Origin: Odiellus spinosus
Lineage: Eukaryota > Arthropoda > Arachnida > Opiliones > Phalangiidae
NCBI GenBank assembly: GCA_963920705.1
Contig: OY987232.1
Location: 9,655,422-9,719,421 of the forward strand
Reading direction: 5' to 3'
Length of the DNA stretch: 64,000 bases
The first letter of the stretch is position 1; each line of letters begins with the position of its first letter. A model generated the notes under the pieces. It did not search any database. It saw only the letters and a list, made by a program, of their open reading frames with translations, and was not told the DNA's origin. Positions 52,684-61,957 of this stretch are shown piece by piece. Position numbers and translations under genes: made by a program.

Positions 52684-53523
52684 TTATAAGGGCGACCACA
52701 TTATTCGAGGTCTAAAGTGTAGAGTCGCGTGAGTTTTACCTCTTTCGAACTTGACGGGTACACCCATTTCACTCATAACGTTAATTTCGATAGATTGAAA
52801 GGAATTGCAGGAAACTGGGAGGTAATGAGGACGTGAAAATTCTCTGTCTACCGTATCCCCGTCCTTCCCTTGCACGCTCGTTATTCGTAGAAGCGGAACA
52901 TGAACGTCACCTACAGCCCTACTTTCAACGATATCAGAATATATGAAGAGTGAATGAAGACCCGCGTCTAAATCCACCGGATAACTAGCTATTCTCGCGT
53001 GAACGATGGACGTAGTTTTTGTATTGTCTTTCGTAAATCCCAACATGACCGCCAACTCTCCCGGTATAGTTAACGAGTGATCCGGTTTTACGGAAACTTC
53101 TACTCGTCTTTATCGCGAGATGTAACTAAACGTGTATTTAACATTCGTCGTCGTCTCCGACTCGAACATATCACCCTCGACTGGCGTCTCCTTTTTCAGT
53201 ATAGTCACGTTCGAGATATCATCTTCGTCATAATTGAGTTGCTCCAATATGTCTTCTATATTTCTGTAGTAGCCCGCTGGGAGTTCTACCATTCTCGAAT
53301 GACTCGTGCTATTTCTATTCTCCCCTTGGTTAGTTAACGATATCCAGCACGACGATCTCATATTACTCCATGTCTGAGGATAGCTGAATTCTACCAAAGA
53401 CACATCGTACGGACCTTGTAATTTAACCGATTCCGGTAAATGAGTTCGGAATTTACTGATTGTATTCCCTGGGAAGTAACTCATAGAACTGTCTGACGGT
53501 AGGGTTATGTAGAACGTCATCAT
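52684..53523 (-). pseudogene. Polinton minor capsid (penton-like) protein
   Basis: Minus strand, 280 codons in a single frame with one TAA at about 53110-53112. The N-terminal part has FYITLPSDSSMSYFPGNTIS and YDVSLVEFSYPQTW, then ELPAGYYRNIEDIL; the C-terminal part has LFIYSDIVESRAVGDVHVP, then a GKDGD turn, SFQSIEINV and ATLHFR. Both parts match the minor capsid protein seen in arthropod Polintons, thought to be a single jelly-roll penton. The TAA lies in the middle; either it is a nonsense change or a read error. Confidence 0.82.
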
Positions 53524-53573
53524 GCAAGGTCAAACTCCTGCACCCAACTGTCGAATGATGGCGGGTATCCTTT

Positions 53574-54000
53574 TCAGCGGACGAATCTCTCGATACTTTC
53601 GTCAGCCTTGCGTCGTTTTTTCAACACTTTTTCGATTTTAAAAGAGCTGTTACTCAGGTCCTTACCAATTTTCTGTAGTTGCTCTCGGTAGAAAATCCCG
53701 GTAATGAGCTCTTCTTTCAAGTCGCGTATCTTATATACAGGAGGACTACGAGCTAATCTCTCAGAAATTTTGAAAAGTTCTTCCGACCATGTGGGTATGT
53801 ATCCCTTATCGAAGAGATTTTTGTGTTTACTTATACGAACTACGTCACCAACATCAAAGGGGAAAGAAAGTGGAGTCGAGAAATCTACGCCACCATATAG
53901 ATTTTTCCAAACACGTTTAGATGTAGCTGGCGTGACATCGACGGGTTTACACTTTATAGATCGATGATAACTATGATTATAAGCTTTCACCATCTCTTTT
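53574..54000 (-). pseudogene. Polinton integrase, C-terminal part
   Basis: Minus strand. Begins inside the protein at MVKAYNHSYHRSIKCKPVDV, the segment after the retroviral-like integrase core, then FPFDVGDVVRISKHKNLFDK and WSEELFKI, an SH3/chromo-like C-terminal domain. The tail is basic (EKVLKKRRKADES). The core with its D,D,E residues would lie to the right and is absent; AT-rich repeats follow instead. So the element is truncated here. Confidence 0.8.
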
Positions 54001-54849
54001 AGAACATTGATTATATAATATATAAATAATTGGTATTCTTCTAATGAAAATACGTCAAATGTTTAAAAATTAAAAAAATTGTGGGTCCAAACTAATTAAG
54101 TTCATTTATGTATGTTCCTTCTCTTAAATAGAAAAAATAAATAAAAGATTTGGATTAAAATTTTCTAATTTGGTATTTAAACTCTTTAAATTAAAATTAA
54201 GCCAAAAAAACCTAAAATTAAAATTAAGCCAAAAAACCTAAAATTAAAATTAAGGCAATTAAACTGATATTAAAATTAGTCAAATAAAGTAATTTTAAAA
54301 TTAAGCCAAATAAGCTTATATTAAAATTAGCTAAATAAAGTAATATGAAAATTAAGCCAGAAAAACTAATATTAACATTAAGCCAAATAAAATAATATTA
54401 AAATTAAGCCAAATAAAATAATATTAAAATTAAGAAAAATAAAATAATATTAAAATTAAGCCAAATAAAATAATATTAAAATTAAGCCAAATAAAATAAT
54501 ATTAAAATAAACAAATCAAGATAATATACTTAAATGCCCTATCTGTTCTGAAATTTGGTCCTTTAAAATAATGTTCATTATGAACACATACTAGCTTTGA
54601 GTGTACAATTTGTAATGTACAACGTCATTAGCTAAGTAAGAAAAGAAGGCGACTTTATTTTTCGCTGGCATTAAATGCGATTAATTTCAGGATCTTCATG
54701 ATTCCAGCTAAGCCTATTTTGCAAGTAAATTTTAAATTGATTTCTTGTTTAATATTAGGCATAGCTCGTTATTTCTTTTACTGGTGGATGAGGCATATTT
54801 AAACGATGATTAATTGTTTGTAGAATTACAGTTATAGTATGGTTATTAC
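54001..54849. other. AT-rich region right of the Polinton
   Basis: No coding signal. Includes the 26-bp tandem repeat (54170-54520) and otherwise A/T-rich unique sequence up to the MITE at 54850. Confidence 0.5.
54170..54520. repeat. 26-bp AT-rich tandem repeat
   Basis: About thirteen degenerate copies of a 26-bp unit, AATAATATTAAAATTAAGCC plus AAATAA. The right copies are nearly identical; the left ones are diverged and of uneven length. Confidence 0.85.
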
Positions 54850-55187
54850 CAGAAGCCGATGAAACCCTCCTTTGAAGTCTATTACTCCCTGGTCTTGTCT
54901 ACCCCTCTCTGTATGGGTTAGTTTCAAAAAGCGCGATTCGTACGCCTCCTAACGGTAGATATTTTCGGAGCGGGAGTTCGTCCAACGAATATCTCTAGCA
55001 GCCTCGGAGTTCGTCGAAAAAACGTCGTCGTTTGTGGAGAGAGAGAATTTCCCATTTTCCGTAGACAGGGGGGTATGAAGTAGGACCCCTATGATCTCGC
55101 AAAATTGTGAATTTTACCCATACAGAGAGGAGCGCTATATCGAACATTAGAGTAGTAGACTGCAAAGGAGGGTTTCATCTACTTCTG
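54850..55187. mobile_element. 338-bp hAT-like MITE
   Basis: Inverted ends CAGAAG-CC-GATGAAACCCTCC on the left and the inverse (GGAGGGTTTCATC-TA-CTTCTG) on the right, with further pairing inward (GTCTATTACTC against GAGTAGTAGAC). Flanked by a 7-bp direct repeat TTATTAC (54843-54849 and 55188-55194), close to the 8-bp duplications of hAT elements. The interior has no open frame. Inside, CCCATACAGAGAGG near 55120 and CCTCTCTGTATGGG near 54905 also pair, so it can fold for most of its length. Confidence 0.75.
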
Positions 55188-55640
55188 TTATTACTTGACA
55201 TAGAATAATTGTTTGATATGATTTTAAGATTTGGATAATAATAATATAGGAAATATATATGATGAAATGGTTGAGGTTATAAGCAAGTTAGCTTCTCTGC
55301 CAAAAATACAAAATTAGCAAATCACTTGGTTAAAATAAAAGCTTAGAGGGAGAGTGACGCTTGCTTTATAGATTCCTTATCCTAAAAAATGCCTAATTCA
55401 TCATCAGAAATATTTAAAGCTAAGATTCAATAAGAAACATTTAACCTTACTTTAAATAAAAGATGGTCGTATGTAGAGAATTTTCAAGAGTAGATGAACC
55501 AGGGTAGTTTTGATTGCCAGTTTTTTATTTCCCCCTTTATGTTACAGTGTATAACAATTTTCTCATTATACTCAGGGTGTTCAAAATTCCCATTACCTTA
55601 TTTAATGTCAGGTCGTAGGATGAGTAGAGACACACACGAT
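55188..55640. other. Unassigned sequence
   Basis: No gene or clear repeat. A TCAGGGTGTTCAAAATTCCC near 55574 looks like the end of a Tc1/mariner-type element but I could not find its partner. Confidence 0.4.
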
Positions 55641-55881
55641 GAAATGTTGATGGAATTTTGAATTGTGATTATTTTGCATTCAACTTTATCTTGGTAAGAA
55701 GTATATTTTTGATTTGAATTATTGAATTAATATATTTTGTGTTTAATTAAAATATTTCTTTTTGCTTCAAATCTTCGTCTACCACGAATGCCATAAATTT
55801 TAACATTTTAGGTAAGGATGATGTTAGGTTAGGTTACATCACGTGGGTGTCGGGGAGGTACTATTTTGGTTTCCCAACTTG
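55640..55881 (+). mobile_element. Element A fragment (3-prime end)
   Basis: Matches the last ~240 bp of element A copy 1 (10460-10698): TTATCTTGGTAAGAAGTATA, then CATAAATTTTAACATTTTAG, GTTAGGTTAGGTTACATCAC, GTCGGGGAGGT and TTGGTTTCCCAACTTG. Left truncated. Confidence 0.75.
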
Positions 55882-55885
55882 TCTT

Positions 55886-56108
55886 TTTTGGACTAAATGA
55901 TATATGGAAAACAGCTTACCGCGTGCTGCCAACTCAAGCTGGTATTAAACGGTCACATTTCTTAAAATGTTTGGATAATTTCTTAAATATCTTCTAAACT
56001 ATCTCGAATTTTAAATTGTTTTTTCAGCTTCGTTATTAATTAGATTCAGTTAAACAATATTATTATTTCAAATTAAAATTTAAATGCCTTATACGCTTCA
56101 ATTCACTA
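55886..56108 (-). mobile_element. Element A internal fragment, inverted
   Basis: TTGGACTAAATGATATATGG and GCCAACTCAAGCTGGTATTA match the region near 11580-11630 of copy 2 in inverse orientation. It sits between the 3-prime fragment and copy 3, so several pieces of element A are clustered here. Confidence 0.7.
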
Positions 56109-58755
56109 CAAGTTGGGAAACCAAAATATAACCTCCCCGACCCCGACGTTAAGGTAATCTAACCTAACCTAACCCTACCTAAAATAAAAGATGAAAAGAA
56201 ATGTAGAGTATTGGATGAGTAGAGGAAACAGCGTGCATTTCAATCATTATTCTCTATTTTACGGAGTATAAGTATTTTCCCTTAACCTCAAGGATACAGA
56301 GAATGCAAAAGAATGTCATGCGTTACCCATAATTATATGCGGCAGGTCGTAGACTCTAATATACACACCAAATTAAATGTCCTGCGTTACCCATAATTAT
56401 ATGCGGCATGGCGTAGAGTACATAATTGACACACCAAATGAAATTTATTTTCTAAATAAATATGTAAAATACATGTTCTTATAATATAAATTATCATTAG
56501 AGCATAGGCTGTACCGTGTGATTATCTTCGAGATAATCCACTGATTTGATAAAGACGAAGGATTTAGTCTGGGATGGCAATGAAGACAAGGAATTAAAAC
56601 GACGAAGATTTTGTAGCAAGTTCCTCTTAGACAAACCAAGAAATATAGTAGACTGAATGTTCCATTTACAACCCATTTTCGGTAGATGATCGGCAATTAC
56701 TTCCGGTACAGTTTTCGTCTAAAATTCTTGTTTTGACGTGCTAATAGAGGACCATTACTGATATTTTCATCATGCAAGTGATCCCAGTCATTGGAAGAAT
56801 CAAAGGATTGAGCTGGTCGAGAGGTTATTTTCCAAACCGGCTGACAAGACGTTAGCTTCCACTCCTATGATAAAAAAAATATCTTGAATACTGAAATAGA
56901 CTAATTTCCATACCGTTAATATTTATACTTGAATAGCTCCTTTTATGTTTAGAATAACGAGGCCGTATGAAGAACTGTTGAGCTTTTACTGACTGTAAGA
57001 ATCTCATATGTCGAGTCCGAAAACACTCACTGCTTGCGTGTTTCAATTCTTCGTAGCCAGGCCGTCTCTTTCTGGTGATAAATGAAAGCCGTGTCACTGC
57101 TCTGTTGACTTCAAATGGTGATGACATTCTCCGCTGGTTGATTTTCTCACTTAAGTCCCTATAGCTCTCTTTCGTCTGGTCTCACTCTACACGGCTTCTT
57201 TTGATTATGAAAATAATCGGAAATGTTTCTTGGTTTTATAGTGGAGAAATCTGAAGCCTATTTTTTTCCAACATCAGATAACCATTTTTTATTCAAAACT
57301 GATGTTTTTTTAAACACGGGAAACCTACTGTACTTCTGTCCAAGGGGAGTTTTCACGACTATAATTTTTCTTAAGAGGTTTAACATTTTGTATCAATCCG
57401 CCTCAGCTTTAAATCTTATGTCGTTTCTATCTTGGATGCCCGTGTAAACGTACCTTTATTTAGATTCTTCAATCCACCCCAAGTTTGCAGCAAGCCTTAG
57501 CCTATACTGCCCGTTATACCTTTGCTTTTTGGACTAAATGATATATGGAAAACAGCTTAGCGCGTGTTGCCAACTCAAGCTGGTATTAAACGGTCACATT
57601 TCATTAAATCTTTGTTTAACTAAGAGAAGCACTCGTAAACAATAAACTATACTTTCTCTCTATTAGCTCGAATTCAATGGATATTCCTTATCATTCTACT
57701 GTTCAAGAAATAAAATTTTTGTTTATCATTTTGAAGCAAAAATAGGCTAAGCTTATGATATCACCCTTTTGTAACCAATTCAGGCACCTTACTCTCTATT
57801 ACTTCATATAATTTATCAATATTTCATTATTTAAATCTGTGTTTAACTAGAGAAACTCTCGTACCGAAAGAAGTCTTATCAAATTTTGTCAATTCAGTGG
57901 ACGGTGTAAACGCACTTTTATTTAGATTCTTCAATCCACCCCAAGTTTGCAGCAAGACTAAGCCTATACTGCCCGTTATACCTTTGCTTTTTGGACTAAA
58001 TGATATATGGAAAACAGCTAAGCGCGTGTTGCCAACTCAAGCTGGTATTAAACGGTCACATTTCATTAAATTTTTGGGAAATTTCTTAAATATCTTCTAA
58101 ACTATCTCGAATTTTTAATTGATTTTTCAGCTTCTTTATTAATTAGATTCAGTTTAACAATATTATTATATTAAATTAAAATTTAAATGAATTATACGCT
58201 TCAATTCACTAAAAGATATCGCGGCATAAGGCCAAAATAGTTAGGGCATGGAAAAGGGGTATATATAGCTTTCGCTAACCTTTATTCACCGAGCGAGTAA
58301 CCGAGAAGAGTTGGGGAAAACCCCCCCCTTCTCAACGTCTAGACGTTTATCGTAACCCTAGGCATTCGGTAACTGCACCACAAAGACCCGTAGAGGGAGG
58401 AGATGACTGGAGTGGAAGGTTGATGTGGACTATATTAGTGAGGGACGCCTCGCTAATATGGCCCGCTGAGATCGGACACTAGAGGTTGGACCTTGGTCTG
58501 GGGATGGTCGGATGTGATCATAACAGTGGGAAACGTCCCATTGTTTATAATCACATTCAACTGTCCAGCATCGAGGCTCGACCGTAAAGTCGATGGTGGA
58601 AGGTGATAATATGCAATTTGAGACGTCCTGTTGTATATCTTCGCACGACACCTGAAACTCAATGTAGCAGCCACGCTTAAAGGATGTAATTCCCTGGAAT
58701 TGAACGATAAGCTGGCATGATTATGTCTCTAGACCTAAAGTTCAGTCGAGGAGGT
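56109..58755 (-). mobile_element. Element A, copy 3 (inverted)
   Basis: Reads on the minus strand from ACCTCCTCGACTGAACTT (58755) to TTTTGGTTTCCCAACTTG (56109). It shares with copy 2 the internal gene, the 66-bp duplication and the GACGTCTC/CCACTGTTATAATCAC region. At its 5-prime end most of the hairpin and the TG microsatellite are deleted. It also has an extra internal tandem duplication: the segment GATTCTTCAATCCACCCCAA to GGTCACATTTC occurs at 57466 and again at 57921. Confidence 0.65.
56697..57127 (-). CDS. Conserved unknown gene inside element A (copy 3)
   Basis: Minus strand. A 91-codon frame, SPFEVNRAVTRLSFITRKRR then PGYEELKHASSECFR and RFLQSVKAQQFFIRPRY, basic throughout. A likely second segment after an AG near 56867 (WKLTSCQPVWKITSRP) ends ENISNGPLLARQNKNF plus RRKLYRK and stop at 56697. 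Compared with copy 2, reading frame and several silent differences are kept, and the first frame is longer because copy 2 has TAG where this copy has GAG. The start is unclear (an ATG follows TGTC at 57127, and the frame is open slightly upstream). I do not recognise the protein. Confidence 0.45.
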
Positions 58756-58891
58756 AAAAAGGTTCAGCCTGTACACCGATTACGCTGAGTGCATAGCGCA
58801 TCGCTTTAACTTTGGTGTAGAGAGAAGCGTTGCGGAATATGATAATTATCTAATCTTTAATCACTCCAGACGAAAAGATAACAAAAACAAT

Positions 58892-58965
58892 CACCCCGGG
58901 GTGAACTTATCCACGGACCTATTGGGTAACCGTTCCATGCTCTTCCCAACTGAGCTACCTATGCT
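58892..58965 (-). pseudogene. tRNA-like sequence, decayed
   Basis: On the minus strand, GCATAGGTAGCTCAGTTGGG then AAGAGC gives a good D-arm (GCTC/GAGC) and A-box. The expected B-box is poor (AAGTTCACCCC) and the anticodon and acceptor stems do not pair well. Total about 74 nt. Immediately left on the plus strand another AGTAGCTCAGTTTTAAGGC (58980) looks like a second A-box in the other direction. Probably SINE-derived or a tRNA pseudogene. Confidence 0.35.
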
Positions 58966-59370
58966 GTTCAAACCTCAGAGTAGCTCAGTTTTAAGGCGGT
59001 AGTAAAGGGTTATTTAGTAAGATGATTTTCGTAATAGGGCTCTCAGTTTTTCTCTGGGGGTAAAGTTTGTTTGGGAATGATTTATTTCCAAGTCTACTGA
59101 ACTCTCTCTTACACCTTTCTCCAGTATCCCGCCTCTCGCGGAAGCGGGTGATCACGCTGTAGGCCAGAAAGTGACATGTGTCGGATCAAATAGGCTGTAT
59201 TGTGGCGACATTTTCGAGTTTACGCGTAAACACCGTTATGATATTCGTTTCTTATGGTAACTAGAGAAAAATTAAACAAAATAGTCAAATTTTATCACGA
59301 ACTATGTCTGTTTTTTATGGTTCGTCGAAAGTAAAGTTGAAGAATCTAGAGATATTAGAAAGTGAGATTA
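58966..59370. other. Unassigned sequence
   Basis: No recognisable gene. Ends at the TA target of the second mariner copy. Confidence 0.4.
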
Positions 59371-59692
59371 TACAGGGTGGATAGATCAGACCAACACCTA
59401 CCTTTGTGGACGTCCCCCAATAATGCCGTCGGATGACGTCACTATACTATAATGTAGACCTCGTATACAGGGTGTAAGTAAATATGTGCAATTGTAACCA
59501 AATGTGATTTTTCTATGGGTTTAATAAGGTAAAATACTTGATGGCTAGAAACATTGCAGTTGCACAGATCAAGCGTAGTGATTAACTAGATGACTTAACT
59601 CTGAGACAATTTATTTAACAACTTTAATAATAAAATAATGATTGAATTGAATTGGCCTGAAACGCCAAAGTTGAATCTGTACAGTAAGCAAA

Positions 59693-60609
59693 TCAGCCTA
59701 AATGTTCAATGTGTCTGCCATCGTGGTGTAGACACTCTTCGAGGCGACTTTCCAGTTCTTGCAATGCATTTGCCAGCATTTGAGGAGTGATACCCTTGTT
59801 TGCGGCTCGAATACGGTCCTTTAAGTCTTCTGAGCCCATCGGTTCTGTTTCGTAACCCCACAGAACATAACCCCACAGGAAGAAATCAAGTGGGGTTAGG
59901 TCAGGAGACCGTGCTGGCCACAGAATTGGTTAACCTCTACCTATCCAACGGTTGGGAAAGTTGTCGTCCAGCCATTGACGAACATTGACGGCCCAATGTG
60001 CTGGGGCTCCATCCTGTTGAAACCACAGGTTGCGAACCCATGCTAGCGGCAAGGTGTCTATGGCATCACTAAAATCTTGACGCAGGAAGTCCAAGTTCAG
60101 TTCTCCAGTAATATTCGCATCGAAGAAAAGGGACCGATAATTCGTTTCCCAAGAATGCCAACCCAGACTTTTACCTTCCGTCGAATTTGATGGTAATGGT
60201 GACGTAACCAATAGGGATTCTGATGAGTACAGTAATCCATGTTATGACGGTTTACCGTACCATTCCTATGAAATGTATCCTCGTCCGAAAACAGCACCTT
60301 TTGCAAAAATAGTGGTTCGGCTGCAATTAGGTCACGCATGGTAAGACAAAGGTCTTGCCGTCTTAGGTAATCGTCATCTGTTAAGGATTGATGGAGGTGG
60401 ATATGATAGGGCCGGTAGTGGTGGCGATGTAAAATGGCAAGAACAGTAGCTTGGCTTAGTCCAACCTCGTGTGCGACCGATCTACTACTGGTATGAGGAT
60501 TGGCTTCTAAACGGGCTACAATATCCACTTCTCGGTCTTCATTACCGACTACACGGTCTCGCCTACGTTCCAAGGTAACGTACGTCGAGCGGCACTTTTG
60601 TCTTAACAT
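59693..60609 (-). pseudogene. DD41D mariner transposase, nearly full length (copy 2, minus arm)
   Basis: The most complete copy in this window. From 60609: MLRQKCRSTYVTLERRRDRV, then RSVAHEVGLSQATVLAILHR (second helix-turn-helix of the paired-like DNA-binding domain), KVLFSDEDTFHRNG (first Asp), VKVWVGILGKRIIGPF, QQDGAPAHWAVNVRQW (second Asp) and SPDLTPLDFFLWGY (third Asp). Between the second and third Asp I count 41 residues, which gives the DD41D class (rosa-like). Breaks: a frameshift near 60125, a TAA at about 59931, and a small duplication after FFLWGY. Ends near 59693. Confidence 0.82.
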
Positions 60610-61018
60610 GCGTGACCTAATTGCAGCCGATCCACTATTTTTGCAAAAGGTGCTGTTTTCTTTCGGACGAGGCTACATTTCATAGGGATGGTACGGTAAA
60701 CCGTCATAACATGCATTACTGGACCCATCAGAATCCCTATTGGGTACGTTACCATTACTATCAAATTCGTTGGAAGGTAAATGTCTAGGTTGGAATTCTT
60801 GGGAACCGAATTATCGGTCCCTTTTACTTCGATGCGAATATTACTGGGGAACTGTACTTGGACTTCTTGCGTCACGAGTTTAATGACGCGATAGACGCTT
60901 TGCTGTTAGCAGTGGTTCGCAGCATGTGGTTTCAACATGATGGAGCCCCAACATATTGGGCGGTCAATGTTCGTCAATGGCTGGACGACAACTTTACCAA
61001 CCGTTGGATAGGTCGCCG
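60600..61018 (+). pseudogene. DD41D mariner transposase fragment (copy 2, plus arm)
   Basis: Starts within the protein (MRDLIAADPLFLQKVLFS), with a frame break before the second part, ANITGELYLDFL... in the frame carrying MDFLRHEFNDAIDALLLAVV and FQHDGAPTYWAVN. In this copy the Gln before the second Asp is His. Ends abruptly at RWIG near 61018. Confidence 0.75.
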
Positions 61019-61269
61019 CGCCGGCAAAGTTTGTAAGGACATTTGGGCTAGGGCCCTGCGAATCGAGTGTATTCGAAAAACTTAAACATCGAATACGAAT
61101 ATTCGTTGAATTAAGCATCAATCGAATAATTTAAAATTCACCAACATTGAATTCAAATCGAATATTCGACGAAACAAATGTATTAACTTTGGAATCGAAT
61201 ACCGAACCGGAAAAGCCCTTCGAATCTCAAATTTATTCGAATATTATTCGTTAATTCGGTTACAAAACG

Positions 61270-61957
61270 CATCGAACCTGCAGTGTATGCACTTTGTATT
61301 ATAATATATTTTGAAAGATTTTATGGTGTTAAAATATATTTAGCCGACTTCTCCTTAGTTGCTAGGGGTATTAGCGTTTATTTTTTTAATATTCAGCTTG
61401 TTGACAGTTAATCGAAATATTTAACAACAACATTAAATACAACATTGAAACACACTATTTCTTATCATCTCTAATTTTGAGCTCTTAAAATAGTGCTTGA
61501 TAAGCATTCAACGTTGGTTAGACCGAGTGGGTTAGAGAAGTCACGAAGTCTGACGTCACACTTGCTAGAATTTTTCTTGATATCAACGAAAGAAGCGGTT
61601 AAATGTCTGGTTCTACGGGACTTGCAACCCACTTAATGGGAAACGGTATAACAAATACATATAGCTGCCACTTGACCCGATCATGTGGTTCTGTTCCCCA
61701 CTAGGGCTATATTTATTTCATTCTGGTTTTTTTGGTTTTTACTAATGAATTTTTTATAACCAAGGCATTTTTTTACTTTTAAATATATAATAAGCTTATA
61801 ACAAGGGTGATTCTTTTCATTGGTTCCGTAACATGTGTATGTTAAGGTTCGCGTCGAGGTGTTCAGCATGTAGACGATTGAATGTTAAGCCAGTCTATAA
61901 GACCGATTTTTTTTTTTTTTGGTTCGTTCTGAAGTGTTCGGCTAACAGTTATCAGTT
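61270..61957. other. hAT 5-prime untranslated region
   Basis: AT-rich, no open frame of note. A 14-T run near 61907 precedes the transposase start by about 50 bp. Confidence 0.45.

Larger units (their letters stand above)
47177..54000. mobile_element. Truncated Polinton/Maverick
   Basis: Large virus-like DNA transposon fragment. Plus strand: protein-primed DNA polymerase B (47310-49842). Minus strand, from right to left: integrase C-terminus, minor capsid, a small basic protein, major capsid and adenain-like protease. The two sets converge on a short spacer with a 54-bp tandem repeat. Missing are the packaging ATPase, the integrase core and recognisable terminal inverted repeats, so at least the right part is deleted. 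Gene spacing is tight: overlaps of 1 and 23 bp, other gaps of 50-60 bp. All large genes have breaks, so the element cannot be autonomous. Confidence 0.9.
59373..61018. mobile_element. DD41D Tc1/mariner element, palindromic copy 2 (right end missing)
   Basis: Left end TACAGGGTGGATAGATCAGA at the TA of 59371-59372, and again a second TACAGGGTG about 105 bp inside, as in copy 1. A minus-strand transposase (59693-60609) is joined at about 60595 to a partial plus-strand copy (60600-61018). The plus arm breaks off in the middle of the transposase, where a hAT-like element begins about 30 bp later. The junction between arms differs from that of copy 1. Confidence 0.8.

Noticed and set aside
47177..54000. 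Autonomous or intact Polinton
   Set aside because: Integrase core, packaging ATPase, polymerase N-terminus and terminal inverted repeats are absent, and the main genes have frame breaks.
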